Source: Xanthomarina maritima (GTDB lineage Bacteria > Bacteroidota > Bacteroidia > Flavobacteriales > Flavobacteriaceae). Taken from it: a stretch of DNA of 64,000 nt. The translations under genes and the position numbers were made by a program. The stretch lies in NCBI RefSeq assembly GCF_008084905.1, contig NZ_VSFC01000012.1:247912-311911 (forward strand), written 5' to 3'. This document shows, one piece after another, positions 1 through 8,044 of this stretch. Position 1 is the stretch's first letter; every line of letters begins with the position of its first letter. The notes beneath the pieces were generated by a model. The model was not told where the DNA came from and ran no database searches. It saw only the letters and a program-made list of their open reading frames with translations.

Positions 1-473
1 TAGCCTTAGGTATTGGTATGAAAGTTATTGCTAGCGATAAGTTTGTAGGTAAGGCCAATATTAAAGTCGAGTTTTACAACGGACAGTTTATCAATGTTGA
101 AATAGAAACAGAGCCAATGAAGGACATTCTTAAACATGCCGATTTTATTACTTTACACGTTCCTGCACAAGCAGATTATGTTATAGGTAAAAAGCAACTA
201 GATATGATGAAAGATGGCGCAGGAATCATTAATGCAGCTCGTGGAGGTGTTATAGACGAAGTAGCACTTATAAAAGCTTTAGAAAGTGGTAAAATAGCCT
301 TTGCAGGTTTAGATACCTTTGAAGAAGAACCAACACCAGCCGTTCAAGTATTAATGAATAGCAAAGTGTCTTTAACACCGCATATTGGTGCAGCTACAAA
401 TGAGGCACAAGATAGAATTGGTACCGAGTTAGCTTCGCAAATAATTAGTTTGTTAAAAACAGAGAACGTATAA
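1..473 (+). CDS. serA: D-3-phosphoglycerate dehydrogenase, C-terminal part (5' end outside window)
   Basis: Oxidises 3-phosphoglycerate to 3-phosphohydroxypyruvate, the first step of serine synthesis, in the cytosol. The reading frame is open to the window edge (first full codon at base 3), so the N-terminal part and the start lie upstream. What remains begins inside the nucleotide-binding domain (ALGIGMKVIASD), followed by the typical ITLHVP segment, the NAARGGVIDE motif, GLDTFEEEP, and the TPHIGAATNEAQ segment carrying the catalytic histidine. There is no C-terminal ACT domain, so this is the short form. The D-2-hydroxyacid dehydrogenase family is certain. The 3-phosphoglycerate substrate is inferred from the motif set. 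A terminator follows at 611-641. Confidence 0.85.
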   Translation, partial: ALGIGMKVIASDKFVGKANIKVEFYNGQFINVEIETEPMKDILKHADFITLHVPAQADYVIGKKQLDMMKDGAGIINAARGGVIDEVALIKALESGKIAFAGLDTFEEEPTPAVQVLMNSKVSLTPHIGAATNEAQDRIGTELASQIISLLKTENV

Positions 474-610
474 ACTGCAAACCATTGGCATTGGCTACAA
501 TATAAACGATGCTATTGAATTGGTATTGAGTAACAATAAAAAGATTGGTTGTCTTTTAGGCTTAGATAGAAGCCTATTTGGAAAAAATAAATATTTCCAT
601 AAAAAATAAT

Positions 611-641
611 AAAAAAGTCAAACTCTATGTTTGACTTTTTT
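611..641 (+). terminator. Rho-independent terminator after serA
   Basis: The arms AGTCAAAC and GTTTGACT surround a 5-base loop, flanked by a run of A on the left and six T on the right. It closes the upstream dehydrogenase transcript. The 137 bases between that gene and this hairpin hold no convincing gene. Confidence 0.85.
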
Positions 642-710
642 ATGTTAAAGAGGCTTAAATTAAGTAAAATAATGCATGATTTTTGTATCTTTAAAATAAA
701 ACAAAAAGCC

Positions 711-1148
711 ATGAAATCAATTCTTTACACCCTTATACTTTGTGGGTTATTCTACAGTTGTAAAACCAGTCAACCTAAAGAAATAAGCACACAGAAAGAT
801 CAAATTAGCTTGATTGAGAATGATACAGTTTCTATTTCTAATGATGATTTAGAATACGAGTTAATAATTATTGAACCAGGTTATAATTTATGGTTAGAGA
901 CTAGAGCTAGAGCTAGAGGCTACTATGAACAGGATTTTTTAGAGACCAGAAACAAACAATATGTAGATGCTTGGAATGAACGTGTATTGCAACCATTAAG
1001 ATATCAATCTGGATTGTATGATACACAAATATATTACAATCCGAATACAGACTATGGTTATGAAGTAAATTATAAACTCTATAACTATTTCATCTTCTTT
1101 CAGTTAACCTATAAACAAAAATTAACTAGTTATACTCCTAGAATTTAG
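711..1148 (+). CDS. DUF6146 family lipoprotein
   Basis: A conserved flavobacterial protein of unknown function, about 145 residues when started at the ATG at 711. An in-frame upstream start at 627 would put 28 residues before the signal sequence and lies inside the terminator, so I reject it. The N-terminus is a lipoprotein signal (LCGLFYSC), with the cysteine near residue 17 as lipidation site. The conserved core runs from about residue 50 to the end. It has a YELIIIEPGYNLWLE segment, an RGYYEQDFLETRN segment, and a Tyr-rich tail ending in YNYFIFFQLTYKQKL. The next gene (DUF6787) is 28 bases downstream with its own -7 box, and this pairing recurs in flavobacteria as far as I recall. Confidence 0.75.
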   Translation: MKSILYTLILCGLFYSCKTSQPKEISTQKDQISLIENDTVSISNDDLEYELIIIEPGYNLWLETRARARGYYEQDFLETRNKQYVDAWNERVLQPLRYQSGLYDTQIYYNPNTDYGYEVNYKLYNYFIFFQLTYKQKLTSYTPRI

Positions 1149-1176
1149 AATATCTTTGCACGACTAAAAAGTAGCA

Positions 1177-1671
1177 ATGAAACAATTTAAAACGAACTGG
1201 GAAATTCAAAAAAACTGGCAGCTTATTTTTCCAATTATGGGTATCTTGGGGCTAATCTATAGCTCCTTTAAATTGGCAAATGTCATATTAGGAGGCTATA
1301 ACTTGTATATTACAATTGCTGTTACTGCTACTCTATTTTATGTATTTTTAAAGTTTACACTATTATTATTTAAAAAATTAGAGAATAAATGGATCGTAGA
1401 TTATAAATGGGAAATGATTCGCATTTTTATTGTTTTTGCAATTACAGGTTCATCGTCTTTATTTATTGGAAGACCCATTATAAAACTATTAGGAATTACT
1501 AAAGAAAACTTAAATATTGTGGTCTATTGGGTTTTATATATTATTATTGGGCTTATTTTTTATCAGATCCTTTTAGTTTTTATTGGCTGGCTGTTTGGAC
1601 AGTTTAAATTCTTTTGGGAATTTGAAAAGAAAATGCTGAAGAGATTTGGGTTAAAACGCTTTTTAGATTAG
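1177..1671 (+). CDS. DUF6787 family membrane protein
   Basis: An integral inner-membrane protein of 164 residues with no known function. It starts with a conserved soluble stretch (NWEIQKNWQLIFPIMGI) that leads into the first of about four hydrophobic segments (near residues 15-35, 42-62, 82-105 and 115-140). It ends in a charged tail, WEFEKKMLKRFGLKRF. A TATCTTTG box at 1151-1158, 18 bases before the ATG, matches the Bacteroidota -7 element, so the gene may have its own promoter. Its stop codon overlaps the GTG start of the next gene (TAGTG), which suggests translational coupling. The family name is from memory of flavobacterial proteins; the membrane topology is read directly from the sequence. 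Confidence 0.7.
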   Translation: MKQFKTNWEIQKNWQLIFPIMGILGLIYSSFKLANVILGGYNLYITIAVTATLFYVFLKFTLLLFKKLENKWIVDYKWEMIRIFIVFAITGSSSLFIGRPIIKLLGITKENLNIVVYWVLYIIIGLIFYQILLVFIGWLFGQFKFFWEFEKKMLKRFGLKRFLD

Positions 1672-2003
1672 TGCATAAAATCAAACAACATATGGTATTT
1701 AAATTGTCTACACTTATTTTAGTGTTGGCTTTACTAACACCTTCTGTTGTTAAGTTTACACATATTTTCAGTCATCATAAACACGAAGTTTGCAAAGGAG
1801 AATCTAAAACCCATTTACATACCTTAGATATTGACTGTACGTTTCATAAGTTTAAATTAAACAATCAGTATACATTTACTGTTCAGTCTTATAATCTTTT
1901 TGATATTGATGATAACTACAATCATATCTTCAGTCAGTATCTGTTTTTAAACACATTTCAACCCCTTCATTTTACTCTTAGAGGGCCTCCATTTAATAGT
2001 TAA
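1671..2003 (+). CDS. Small exported His/Cys-containing protein next to TonB receptor
   Basis: I do not recognise a named family. The GTG at 1671 overlaps the previous stop; an ATG at 1692 is an alternative that would shorten it by seven residues. A hydrophobic segment (LSTLILVLALL) looks like a signal sequence or anchor. Behind it lies a stretch rich in His and Cys, SHHKHEVCKGESKTHLHTLD, then CTFHKF. This is the kind of ligand set that binds transition metals outside the cytosol. It ends with LRGPPFNS. The TonB-dependent receptor begins 55 bases downstream on the same strand and itself has a His/Glu-rich loop, so a joint role in metal capture is my inference. Confidence 0.6.
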   Translation: MHKIKQHMVFKLSTLILVLALLTPSVVKFTHIFSHHKHEVCKGESKTHLHTLDIDCTFHKFKLNNQYTFTVQSYNLFDIDDNYNHIFSQYLFLNTFQPLHFTLRGPPFNS

Positions 2004-2058
2004 TCTTTACATACAAGCTAAAGATATTTAGCTAAACATTAACTATTATACATTAAAA

Positions 2059-4269
2059 ATGAAAACATTAATAAACTTACTATTATTTGTAAGTCTTACT
2101 GCTATACAAGCACAAAACACAATAGAAGGAACTCTTTTAGAAAATAACACAAACAATCCCATTGCATTTGCAAACATCTATTTACCACAATTAGAGAAAG
2201 GAACTACTACAGACGAATCTGGACATTTTGTCTTACAAAATTTACCTTCTGGAAATTATAAAATTGTTTTTTCGTTTATTGGGTTTGAATCTCATTCTAA
2301 AACCATACAAATTCCAATATCCAAACCTTTAGAAATAGCATTAAATCCTTCTGCCATAGAAATGGATGCTGTAATACTATCAACTCCATTTCATAAGCTA
2401 CAACGTGAAAATGTTATGAAAGTAGAATATGAGAAAGTTTCAGATTTAAAGGCTATTGGTGCAATAACATTATCTGATGGTATTGATAATATTGCAGGAG
2501 TAGAAAGCATCACTACTGGACTAAGTATTGGAAAACCTGTAATACGTGGTTTAAGCTCTAATCGTGTTCTTGTCTATGCGCAAGGCGTTAGACTTGAAAA
2601 CCAACAATTTGGAGCAGAACATGGCTTAGGACTTAATGATGCTGGCATAGAAAGTATTGAAGTTATTAAAGGACCTGCCTCCTTACTTTATGGAAGTGAT
2701 GCACTTGGTGGTGTTCTTTACTTAAATCCTGAAAAGTTTGCTCCAATTAATGAAAGTGCAGCAGATGTTACTGGTAACTACTATTCAAATACATTAGGTT
2801 ACAGTACCAATGCTGGATATAAAGCCTCTGGAGACAAGTTTAAGTATCTATTTCGAGGATCAATTACTGGTCATTCAGATTACGAGACTCCTAATTATAG
2901 AGTCACCAACACACGATTTAAAGAGCAAGATTTTAAAGCAGGTTTAGGATATCAATCCACTCAATTTAAAACGGAATTTCGTTATAATGTGAATCATTCA
3001 AAATTAGGCATTCCTGAGGAGGTTACAGACCAATCTACAGATAAGAATCCTTTATTACCTTATCAAGATATTACAAATCATATTTTTAGTTCTAAATCTA
3101 CTATGTTTTTTGATAAATCTAGTTTGGAAATAAATTTAGGTTATACTTATAATAACAGAAAAGAATTTGAAGACGAACATGACCATGATGATTATGAAGA
3201 ACACGAAGAACATGAGGAGCATGAAGAAGCTGCATTAAATATGAAATTAAAAACCTTTAATTATGATATGAAATATCATTTACCTGTTTACGGGAAGTTT
3301 GAAACCATATTTGGGGTTCAAGGTATGAATCAGGTTAATGGAAATTATGGTGAAGAGATATTAATACCAAATGCTGTTACTAATGATTTTGGAGTGTTAG
3401 GAACGTCTCATATACATTTTGAATCTATTGATGTTCAATTAGGTTTTAGATATGATTATCGACATATTTCAATTGAAAATGAATTCTCAAAAAACTACAA
3501 TAGTTTTAATGGTGCAGCAGGAATTAAAGCAGACGTTTTTAAATATATTACTACAAGGTTTAATGTTTCTACAGGGTTTAGAGCACCAAACCTTTCTGAA
3601 TTAGCATCTGATGGTGTTCATCATGGAACTAATAGATATGAAATAGGTAATCCTGATTTAGTTAACGAACAAAACATACAATTAGATTTAGCTCTTGAAC
3701 ATAATAGCGATCATTTTGAGTTTTTTATTAATGGCTTCTATAACTATGTATTCGATTATATTTATCTAGCTCCAAATGGACAAATTATTGATACTGCACC
3801 AGTGTATAATTACCTACAAGATAATGCAAGGTTGTATGGAGGTGAAATAGGCTTTCATTTACATCCTCATCCTCTAGATTGGCTTCATTTTGAAAGTAGT
3901 TTTGAAACGGTTACAGGGAAGCAAGATAATGGAGACTATTTACCCTTAATTCCTGCAAATTCATTATTAAATACTGTTCGTGTAGAATATGAAAATAAGT
4001 GGTTAAATTCTGGTTTTGGTTTTATTACCCTTAGATCTACATTTAAGCAAGGCCATGTAAGTTATTTTGAGACATCTACACCATCTTATAATTTATTAAG
4101 TGCAGGAATTGGTGGAACTGTAAGTGTCTTTAATAACGATTTAATCTTGTCTATCTCAGGAACTAATTTAACTAATAAAAATTATATAAATCATCTTTCT
4201 AGACTAAAACAAGATGGTATTTATAATATGGGAAGAAATATAAGTGTTGGTGTTACTTATCAACTATAA
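2059..4269 (+). CDS. TonB-dependent outer-membrane receptor, probable metal importer
   Basis: An energy-coupled outer-membrane transporter of 736 residues. A signal peptide (ending near AIQAQ) is followed by a carboxypeptidase-like regulatory domain (about residues 22-100, with GTTTDESGHFVL). A TonB plug comes next (about 125-220, with GKPVIRGLSSNRVLVYAQGV and IEVIKGPASLLYGSDALGGV), then a beta-barrel ending in an aromatic/hydrophobic C-terminus (VGVTYQL). Residues about 372-391 form an acidic histidine-rich stretch with repeated EHEE units in what should be a surface loop. Such loops occur in zinc-uptake receptors of the ZnuD type. Zinc or another divalent metal is therefore the best guess, not proven. 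A strong terminator follows directly. Confidence 0.85.
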   Translation: MKTLINLLLFVSLTAIQAQNTIEGTLLENNTNNPIAFANIYLPQLEKGTTTDESGHFVLQNLPSGNYKIVFSFIGFESHSKTIQIPISKPLEIALNPSAIEMDAVILSTPFHKLQRENVMKVEYEKVSDLKAIGAITLSDGIDNIAGVESITTGLSIGKPVIRGLSSNRVLVYAQGVRLENQQFGAEHGLGLNDAGIESIEVIKGPASLLYGSDALGGVLYLNPEKFAPINESAADVTGNYYSNTLGYSTNAGYKASGDKFKYLFRGSITGHSDYETPNYRVTNTRFKEQDFKAGLGYQSTQFKTEFRYNVNHSKLGIPEEVTDQSTDKNPLLPYQDITNHIFSSKSTMFFDKSSLEINLGYTYNNRKEFEDEHDHDDYEEHEEHEEHEEAALNMKLKTFNYDMKYHLPVYGKFETIFGVQGMNQVNGNYGEEILIPNAVTNDFGVLGTSHIHFESIDVQLGFRYDYRHISIENEFSKNYNSFNGAAGIKADVFKYITTRFNVSTGFRAPNLSELASDGVHHGTNRYEIGNPDLVNEQNIQLDLALEHNSDHFEFFINGFYNYVFDYIYLAPNGQIIDTAPVYNYLQDNARLYGGEIGFHLHPHPLDWLHFESSFETVTGKQDNGDYLPLIPANSLLNTVRVEYENKWLNSGFGFITLRSTFKQGHVSYFETSTPSYNLLSAGIGGTVSVFNNDLILSISGTNLTNKNYINHLSRLKQDGIYNMGRNISVGVTYQL

Positions 4270-4278
4270 GACTTCATT

Positions 4279-4315
4279 AGCCTTCTGATTTAATCTATTT
4301 CAGAAGGCTTTTTTT
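4279..4315 (+). terminator. Terminator after TonB receptor
   Basis: Arms AGCCTTCTGA (4279-4288) and TCAGAAGGCT (4300-4309) with an 11-base loop, followed by seven T. It lies over the stop codon of the opposing small membrane protein gene (stop at 4290-4292), so the two genes share this sequence. Confidence 0.85.
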
Positions 4316-4604
4316 CTTCTATTTCTACTACTGGTTTTAATTTTTTGCTAGTAAACACAAAGGTATATATCCACATAAGTGTAAAAGAAGGTATAAAATC
4401 TACCATAGGTAATGCTTCTTCAATAAAAGTACCTACAGCAGCAAACTTACCAGATTTACCAGCATATAATTTTGTCATTAAATAAGCAGATAATGGCGCC
4501 CAAACAAAATCGAATGGAGGGAATATGTAAGATACATAGCCTAATAAATCGAATATAATTCCTAATATTAGTTTTTTAGTTTTAGTACTCTTGTCTAAAT
4601 TCAT
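4290..4604 (-). CDS. Conserved small membrane protein, unknown function
   Basis: A 104-residue protein with a charged N-terminus (NLDKSTKTKK), three hydrophobic stretches (about residues 12-35, 40-65 and 68-90) and a charged tail rich in Lys and Glu. Pro/Phe-rich IFPPFDFVWAPLSAY and the segment FIEEALPMVDFIPSF look like conserved re-entrant or helix-break regions. I do not recognise a named domain. It is a stand-alone gene, convergent with the TonB receptor, and its last codons sit in that gene's terminator hairpin. The 247 bases between this gene and the next (4605-4851) are AT-rich and hold only a promoter candidate. Confidence 0.6.
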   Translation of the reverse strand: MNLDKSTKTKKLILGIIFDLLGYVSYIFPPFDFVWAPLSAYLMTKLYAGKSGKFAAVGTFIEEALPMVDFIPSFTLMWIYTFVFTSKKLKPVVEIEEKKPSEID

Positions 4605-4783
4605 ATTATAAATTTTTAACTACTATACTAATAGCAAATAGTATTCCACAAATTAATACATAATATTTTCAACAACTATGAATCAATGTCACATTAAACT
4701 TCATATCTATATCATAAAAATTAACACTCTCATAAGGGCTTTTAACGTTTAGTTAGCATATTATAATTATTTTCAAATTTAGA

Positions 4784-4812
4784 TTTGCTTTTTTTAAATG
4801 TAACTATGTTTC
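4784..4812 (+). promoter_or_regulatory. Bacteroidota-type promoter for the DUF5916 gene
   Basis: TTTG at 4784-4787, a 17-base spacer, and TATGTTTC at 4805-4812 match the Bacteroidota sigma factor consensus (TTTG, 17-19 bases, TAnnTTTG) except for the last base. The start codon of the next gene is 40 bases downstream. Confidence 0.5.
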
Positions 4813-4851
4813 ATTTATGCTTTTATTATTACATCAATCTACCAATTAAAA

Positions 4852-7284
4852 ATGAAACATATTGTATTTCTTCTTTCACTATGCTTATTTACGTCTGTAA
4901 GTTTAAGTCAAGAAAAAAAATCTATTACCATTAATAGAGCTGCAATAGCACCCAAAATAGATGGTATGTTAAATGATGTTGCTTGGGAAGATGCTGAATT
5001 GGCTGAAAACTTTACTCAATTTAAGCCAGATGTTGGTATTTTGGAAAAAGACTACCAAAGAACAATTGTACGTGTAACTTATGATGACGATGCCATATAT
5101 TTTGGAGCTTACTTATATGACAATCCAAATGAAATAATGAAACAGTTTCAAAGTCGTGATAACTTTGGAATTAATGACTTTTTTGAGGTTGTAATTAATC
5201 CTAATAACGATTCCCAAAACGATACCGAATTCTTTGTATTCCCAACAAACAATCAGGCAGACGCTATTTCTTCACCCAATATTGGTCAAGATTTTGGTTG
5301 GAATGCTGTTTGGGAAAGTGCTGTAAAAATAGTAGAAGACGGTTGGGTTGTTGAAATGAGAATACCTTATTCTGCATTGCGTTTCTCAAACAAAAAAGAA
5401 CCTGTTTGGGGTTTACAGTTTCATAGACAGTTTAGAACAGATAGGTCTCAATATAGTTGGAACCCAATAGACCCTTCAGTTGGTAGAACAAGTCTATATC
5501 ATGGAGAATTATTAGGTTTAAAAAACATTCAACCACCTGTTAGATTAATGCTTTATCCATATGCTTCTACAATCATTCGCAAAAAAGGAGATGATGATAT
5601 TACAGATGAATATAATATAGGATTAGACTTAAAATATGGGATTACTGAAAATTTCACATTAGACGCTACCTTAATTCCAGACTTTAGTCAAGTTGGTTTT
5701 GATGATGTGGTACTTAACCTTGGACCATTTGAACAAGAGTTTTCTGAGCAAAGACAGTTTTTTACAGAAGGTGTCGATTTATTTACCAAAGGGAATCTGT
5801 TTTATTCCAGACGTGTTGGAAATGCACCAATTGGAGAACCTAATTTAGATCAAGAAGAAGTTGTTATAGACTATCCTGATATAGTTAAAACTATTAATGC
5901 CTTTAAAATATCTGGGAGAACTGAAAAAGGTCTTGGCATAGGAGTATTTAATGCCATTACAGAAAAAACATTTGCAACTATAAAAGATACAATAACCAAT
6001 CTATCAAGCAAACAGGTTGTTGAACCCTTAGCAAACTATAATATATTTGTAATAGACCAACAGTTTAACGGGAATTCATCTGTTACTTTAATAAATACCA
6101 ATGTAACTAGAGATGGACATTTTAGAGATGCAAATATTACTGCAGCTTTATTAGATTATGCCAACAAGAAAAACACTATTGGAATTGATGCTGCTATCAA
6201 ACATAGCTTTTTAAATTTAGAAGAAGGCAATGAAAATGGTTTTAATACAGAATTTGAAATTGGAAAAATTAGTGGAAACTATCAATACAGTTTTAGACAT
6301 CAATTAGCAGATGAAGATTATGATATTAATGACCTAGGAATAAATTTCAGGAATAATTACAGTAATTTTAATATAGATTTTTCTTATAGAATATTTGAAC
6401 CCATAGGAAACTTTATAAATTTCGATTATAATTTTTGGTTTAATTACAACATGCTGTATAACCCTAGTAAATATACTGGTAAAAATACTGGTGGTCGTGT
6501 TACATTTCAAAACAAAAACATATTGAGTTATGGTGCTAGATTTAATTATGAAATAGGTAAACAATACGATTATTTTGAAGCCAGAACAGAAGGTAGATAT
6601 TTTATTTATGAAAATTGGTTAAGCTCTAGTGCTTGGGTGTCTTCCAATTACAATAATACCTTTGCTTACGATGTAAATATGGGTTTTGGAACTCTGTTTG
6701 AAGATGATAGAGATATGTTTAATTTTGATTTTAGTTTAAGCCCAAGAGTACGTTTTAATGATAGGTTTACTTTAATTTATAAAGTAGATTTTAACAACTC
6801 GAATGGTAATAGAGGTTATATTCAGAATATAGGAAACGATATAGTTTTTGGCCAACGAGATAGAACTACTTTAATAAATAGCTTAACTACAAACTATAAT
6901 TTTAATGTGTTACATGCCTTATCTTTAACGTTTAGAAATTATTGGAGTGTTGTTGATTATGATAAACAATTGTATACACTAGAAGACAATGGAAGGTTGA
7001 GTACAGAAGATGGCTATAGTACAGATGATATTGATAATCCAAATACAAATTATAATACTTGGAATTTAGATTTTGGATACTCCTGGCAATTTGCTCCTGG
7101 AAGTACCATAACTGCCTTATATAGAAATAGTTTATTCGATTTATCGAATGCTTCTAGAGATACATATTTTGATAGTGTAAATAATCTATTTGAACAACCA
7201 ATCGATCATAACTTCTCTTTAAGATTAGTCTATTTTATTGATTATAATCATGTTAAAAACATTTTTAATAAGAATAATAGCTGA
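4852..7284 (+). CDS. DUF5916 family outer-membrane protein with CBM9-like domain
   Basis: An exported protein of 810 residues. A signal peptide (cleavage near SLSQ) is followed by a carbohydrate-binding-family-9-like domain (about residues 25-225) with the typical opening IDGMLNDVAWEDAE, then RVTYDDDAIYFGAYLYD and the RIPYSALRF segment. The rest (about 230-810) is the DUF5916 region, rich in alternating aromatic strands such as NIDFSYRIFEPIG, consistent with an outer-membrane beta-barrel. The family is common in Bacteroidota. Its substrate is not known, and binding of a sugar or polysaccharide is only inferred from the CBM9-like fold. It has its own promoter candidate just upstream. Confidence 0.8.
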   Translation: MKHIVFLLSLCLFTSVSLSQEKKSITINRAAIAPKIDGMLNDVAWEDAELAENFTQFKPDVGILEKDYQRTIVRVTYDDDAIYFGAYLYDNPNEIMKQFQSRDNFGINDFFEVVINPNNDSQNDTEFFVFPTNNQADAISSPNIGQDFGWNAVWESAVKIVEDGWVVEMRIPYSALRFSNKKEPVWGLQFHRQFRTDRSQYSWNPIDPSVGRTSLYHGELLGLKNIQPPVRLMLYPYASTIIRKKGDDDITDEYNIGLDLKYGITENFTLDATLIPDFSQVGFDDVVLNLGPFEQEFSEQRQFFTEGVDLFTKGNLFYSRRVGNAPIGEPNLDQEEVVIDYPDIVKTINAFKISGRTEKGLGIGVFNAITEKTFATIKDTITNLSSKQVVEPLANYNIFVIDQQFNGNSSVTLINTNVTRDGHFRDANITAALLDYANKKNTIGIDAAIKHSFLNLEEGNENGFNTEFEIGKISGNYQYSFRHQLADEDYDINDLGINFRNNYSNFNIDFSYRIFEPIGNFINFDYNFWFNYNMLYNPSKYTGKNTGGRVTFQNKNILSYGARFNYEIGKQYDYFEARTEGRYFIYENWLSSSAWVSSNYNNTFAYDVNMGFGTLFEDDRDMFNFDFSLSPRVRFNDRFTLIYKVDFNNSNGNRGYIQNIGNDIVFGQRDRTTLINSLTTNYNFNVLHALSLTFRNYWSVVDYDKQLYTLEDNGRLSTEDGYSTDDIDNPNTNYNTWNLDFGYSWQFAPGSTITALYRNSLFDLSNASRDTYFDSVNNLFEQPIDHNFSLRLVYFIDYNHVKNIFNKNNS

Positions 7285-7337
7285 TTATTGTATAGGACTT
7301 CTTATTGTAGTAAATTCACCACAGCATAACGTTTTAT

Positions 7338-8000
7338 ATGATTCAAGCAAATAACATCCATAAATACTTTGGTGATTTACACGTTTTAAAAGGTGTTGAT
7401 TTAGATATAAAAAAAGGAGAAATAGTTTCTGTTGTGGGAGCATCAGGAGCAGGAAAAACAACCTTACTACAAATCTTAGGAACGTTGGACAAGCCGGAAT
7501 TGAAAGAATCCTATGAATTTGTAATCAATAACACAAACATCAGTTCCTTAAACGATAAATCTTTAGCCAAGTTTAGGAATGAGCATATTGGTTTTATTTT
7601 TCAGTTTCATCAATTATTACCTGAATTCACAGCCTTAGAGAATGTATGTATTCCTGCATATATTAAAAAAACTAAAAAGCAAGAGGCAGAAAAACGTGCC
7701 AAAGAGCTTTTAGATTTTTTAGGATTGAAAGATAGATACCATCACAAACCAAATGAGCTTTCTGGTGGCGAACAACAACGTGTGGCAGTAGCCAGAGCTT
7801 TAATTAATAATCCTGAGCTTATTTTTGCCGATGAACCTTCAGGAAATTTAGATAGCGAATCGGCTGAAAACCTACATCAATTGTTTTTTAAACTTCGTGA
7901 TGAGTTTGGCCAAACCTTTGTGATTGTGACTCATAATCAGGAATTAGCAGATATGGCAGATAGGAAACTGACCATGGTTGACGGAAAAATCATATATTAG
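7338..8000 (+). CDS. ABC transporter ATP-binding protein, LolD/MacB type
   Basis: A cytosolic ATPase of 220 residues that powers a membrane partner, most likely for lipoprotein release (LolD type) or a MacB/FtsE-like mechanotransmission system. It shows Walker [10 protein letters not shown] (about residues 35-43), the Q-loop region [18 protein letters not shown], the ABC signature [15 protein letters not shown], Walker [13 protein letters not shown], and the H-loop [14 protein letters not shown] and the SGNLD ending are typical of the LolD/MacB subfamily. No permease gene is adjacent: the next gene is a polytopic protein without ABC permease features. Orphan lolD-like genes are usual in this phylum. 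Confidence 0.85.
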   Translation: MIQANNIHKYFGDLHVLKGVDLDIKKGEIVSVVGASGAGKTTLLQILGTLDKPELKESYEFVINNTNISSLNDKSLAKFRNEHIGFIFQFHQLLPEFTALENVCIPAYIKKTKKQEAEKRAKELLDFLGLKDRYHHKPNELSGGEQQRVAVARALINNPELIFADEPSGNLDSESAENLHQLFFKLRDEFGQTFVIVTHNQELADMADRKLTMVDGKIIY

Positions 8001-8044
8001 AGGTTGGAAATCTAAACATTAGCCAAACCAACCCATAAAACTGC

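Noticed and set aside
457-609. Open frame of 50 codons between the dehydrogenase and its terminator, reading IGIGYNINDAIELVLSNN
   Set aside because: It has no plausible start codon, begins inside the dehydrogenase gene and ends before the terminator. The composition looks protein-like, so a decayed fragment is possible, but nothing supports a gene.
7994-8036. GGTTGG and CCAACC around a 20-base spacer after the LolD-like gene as a terminator
   Set aside because: The stem is only six pairs, the loop is long and no T run follows.
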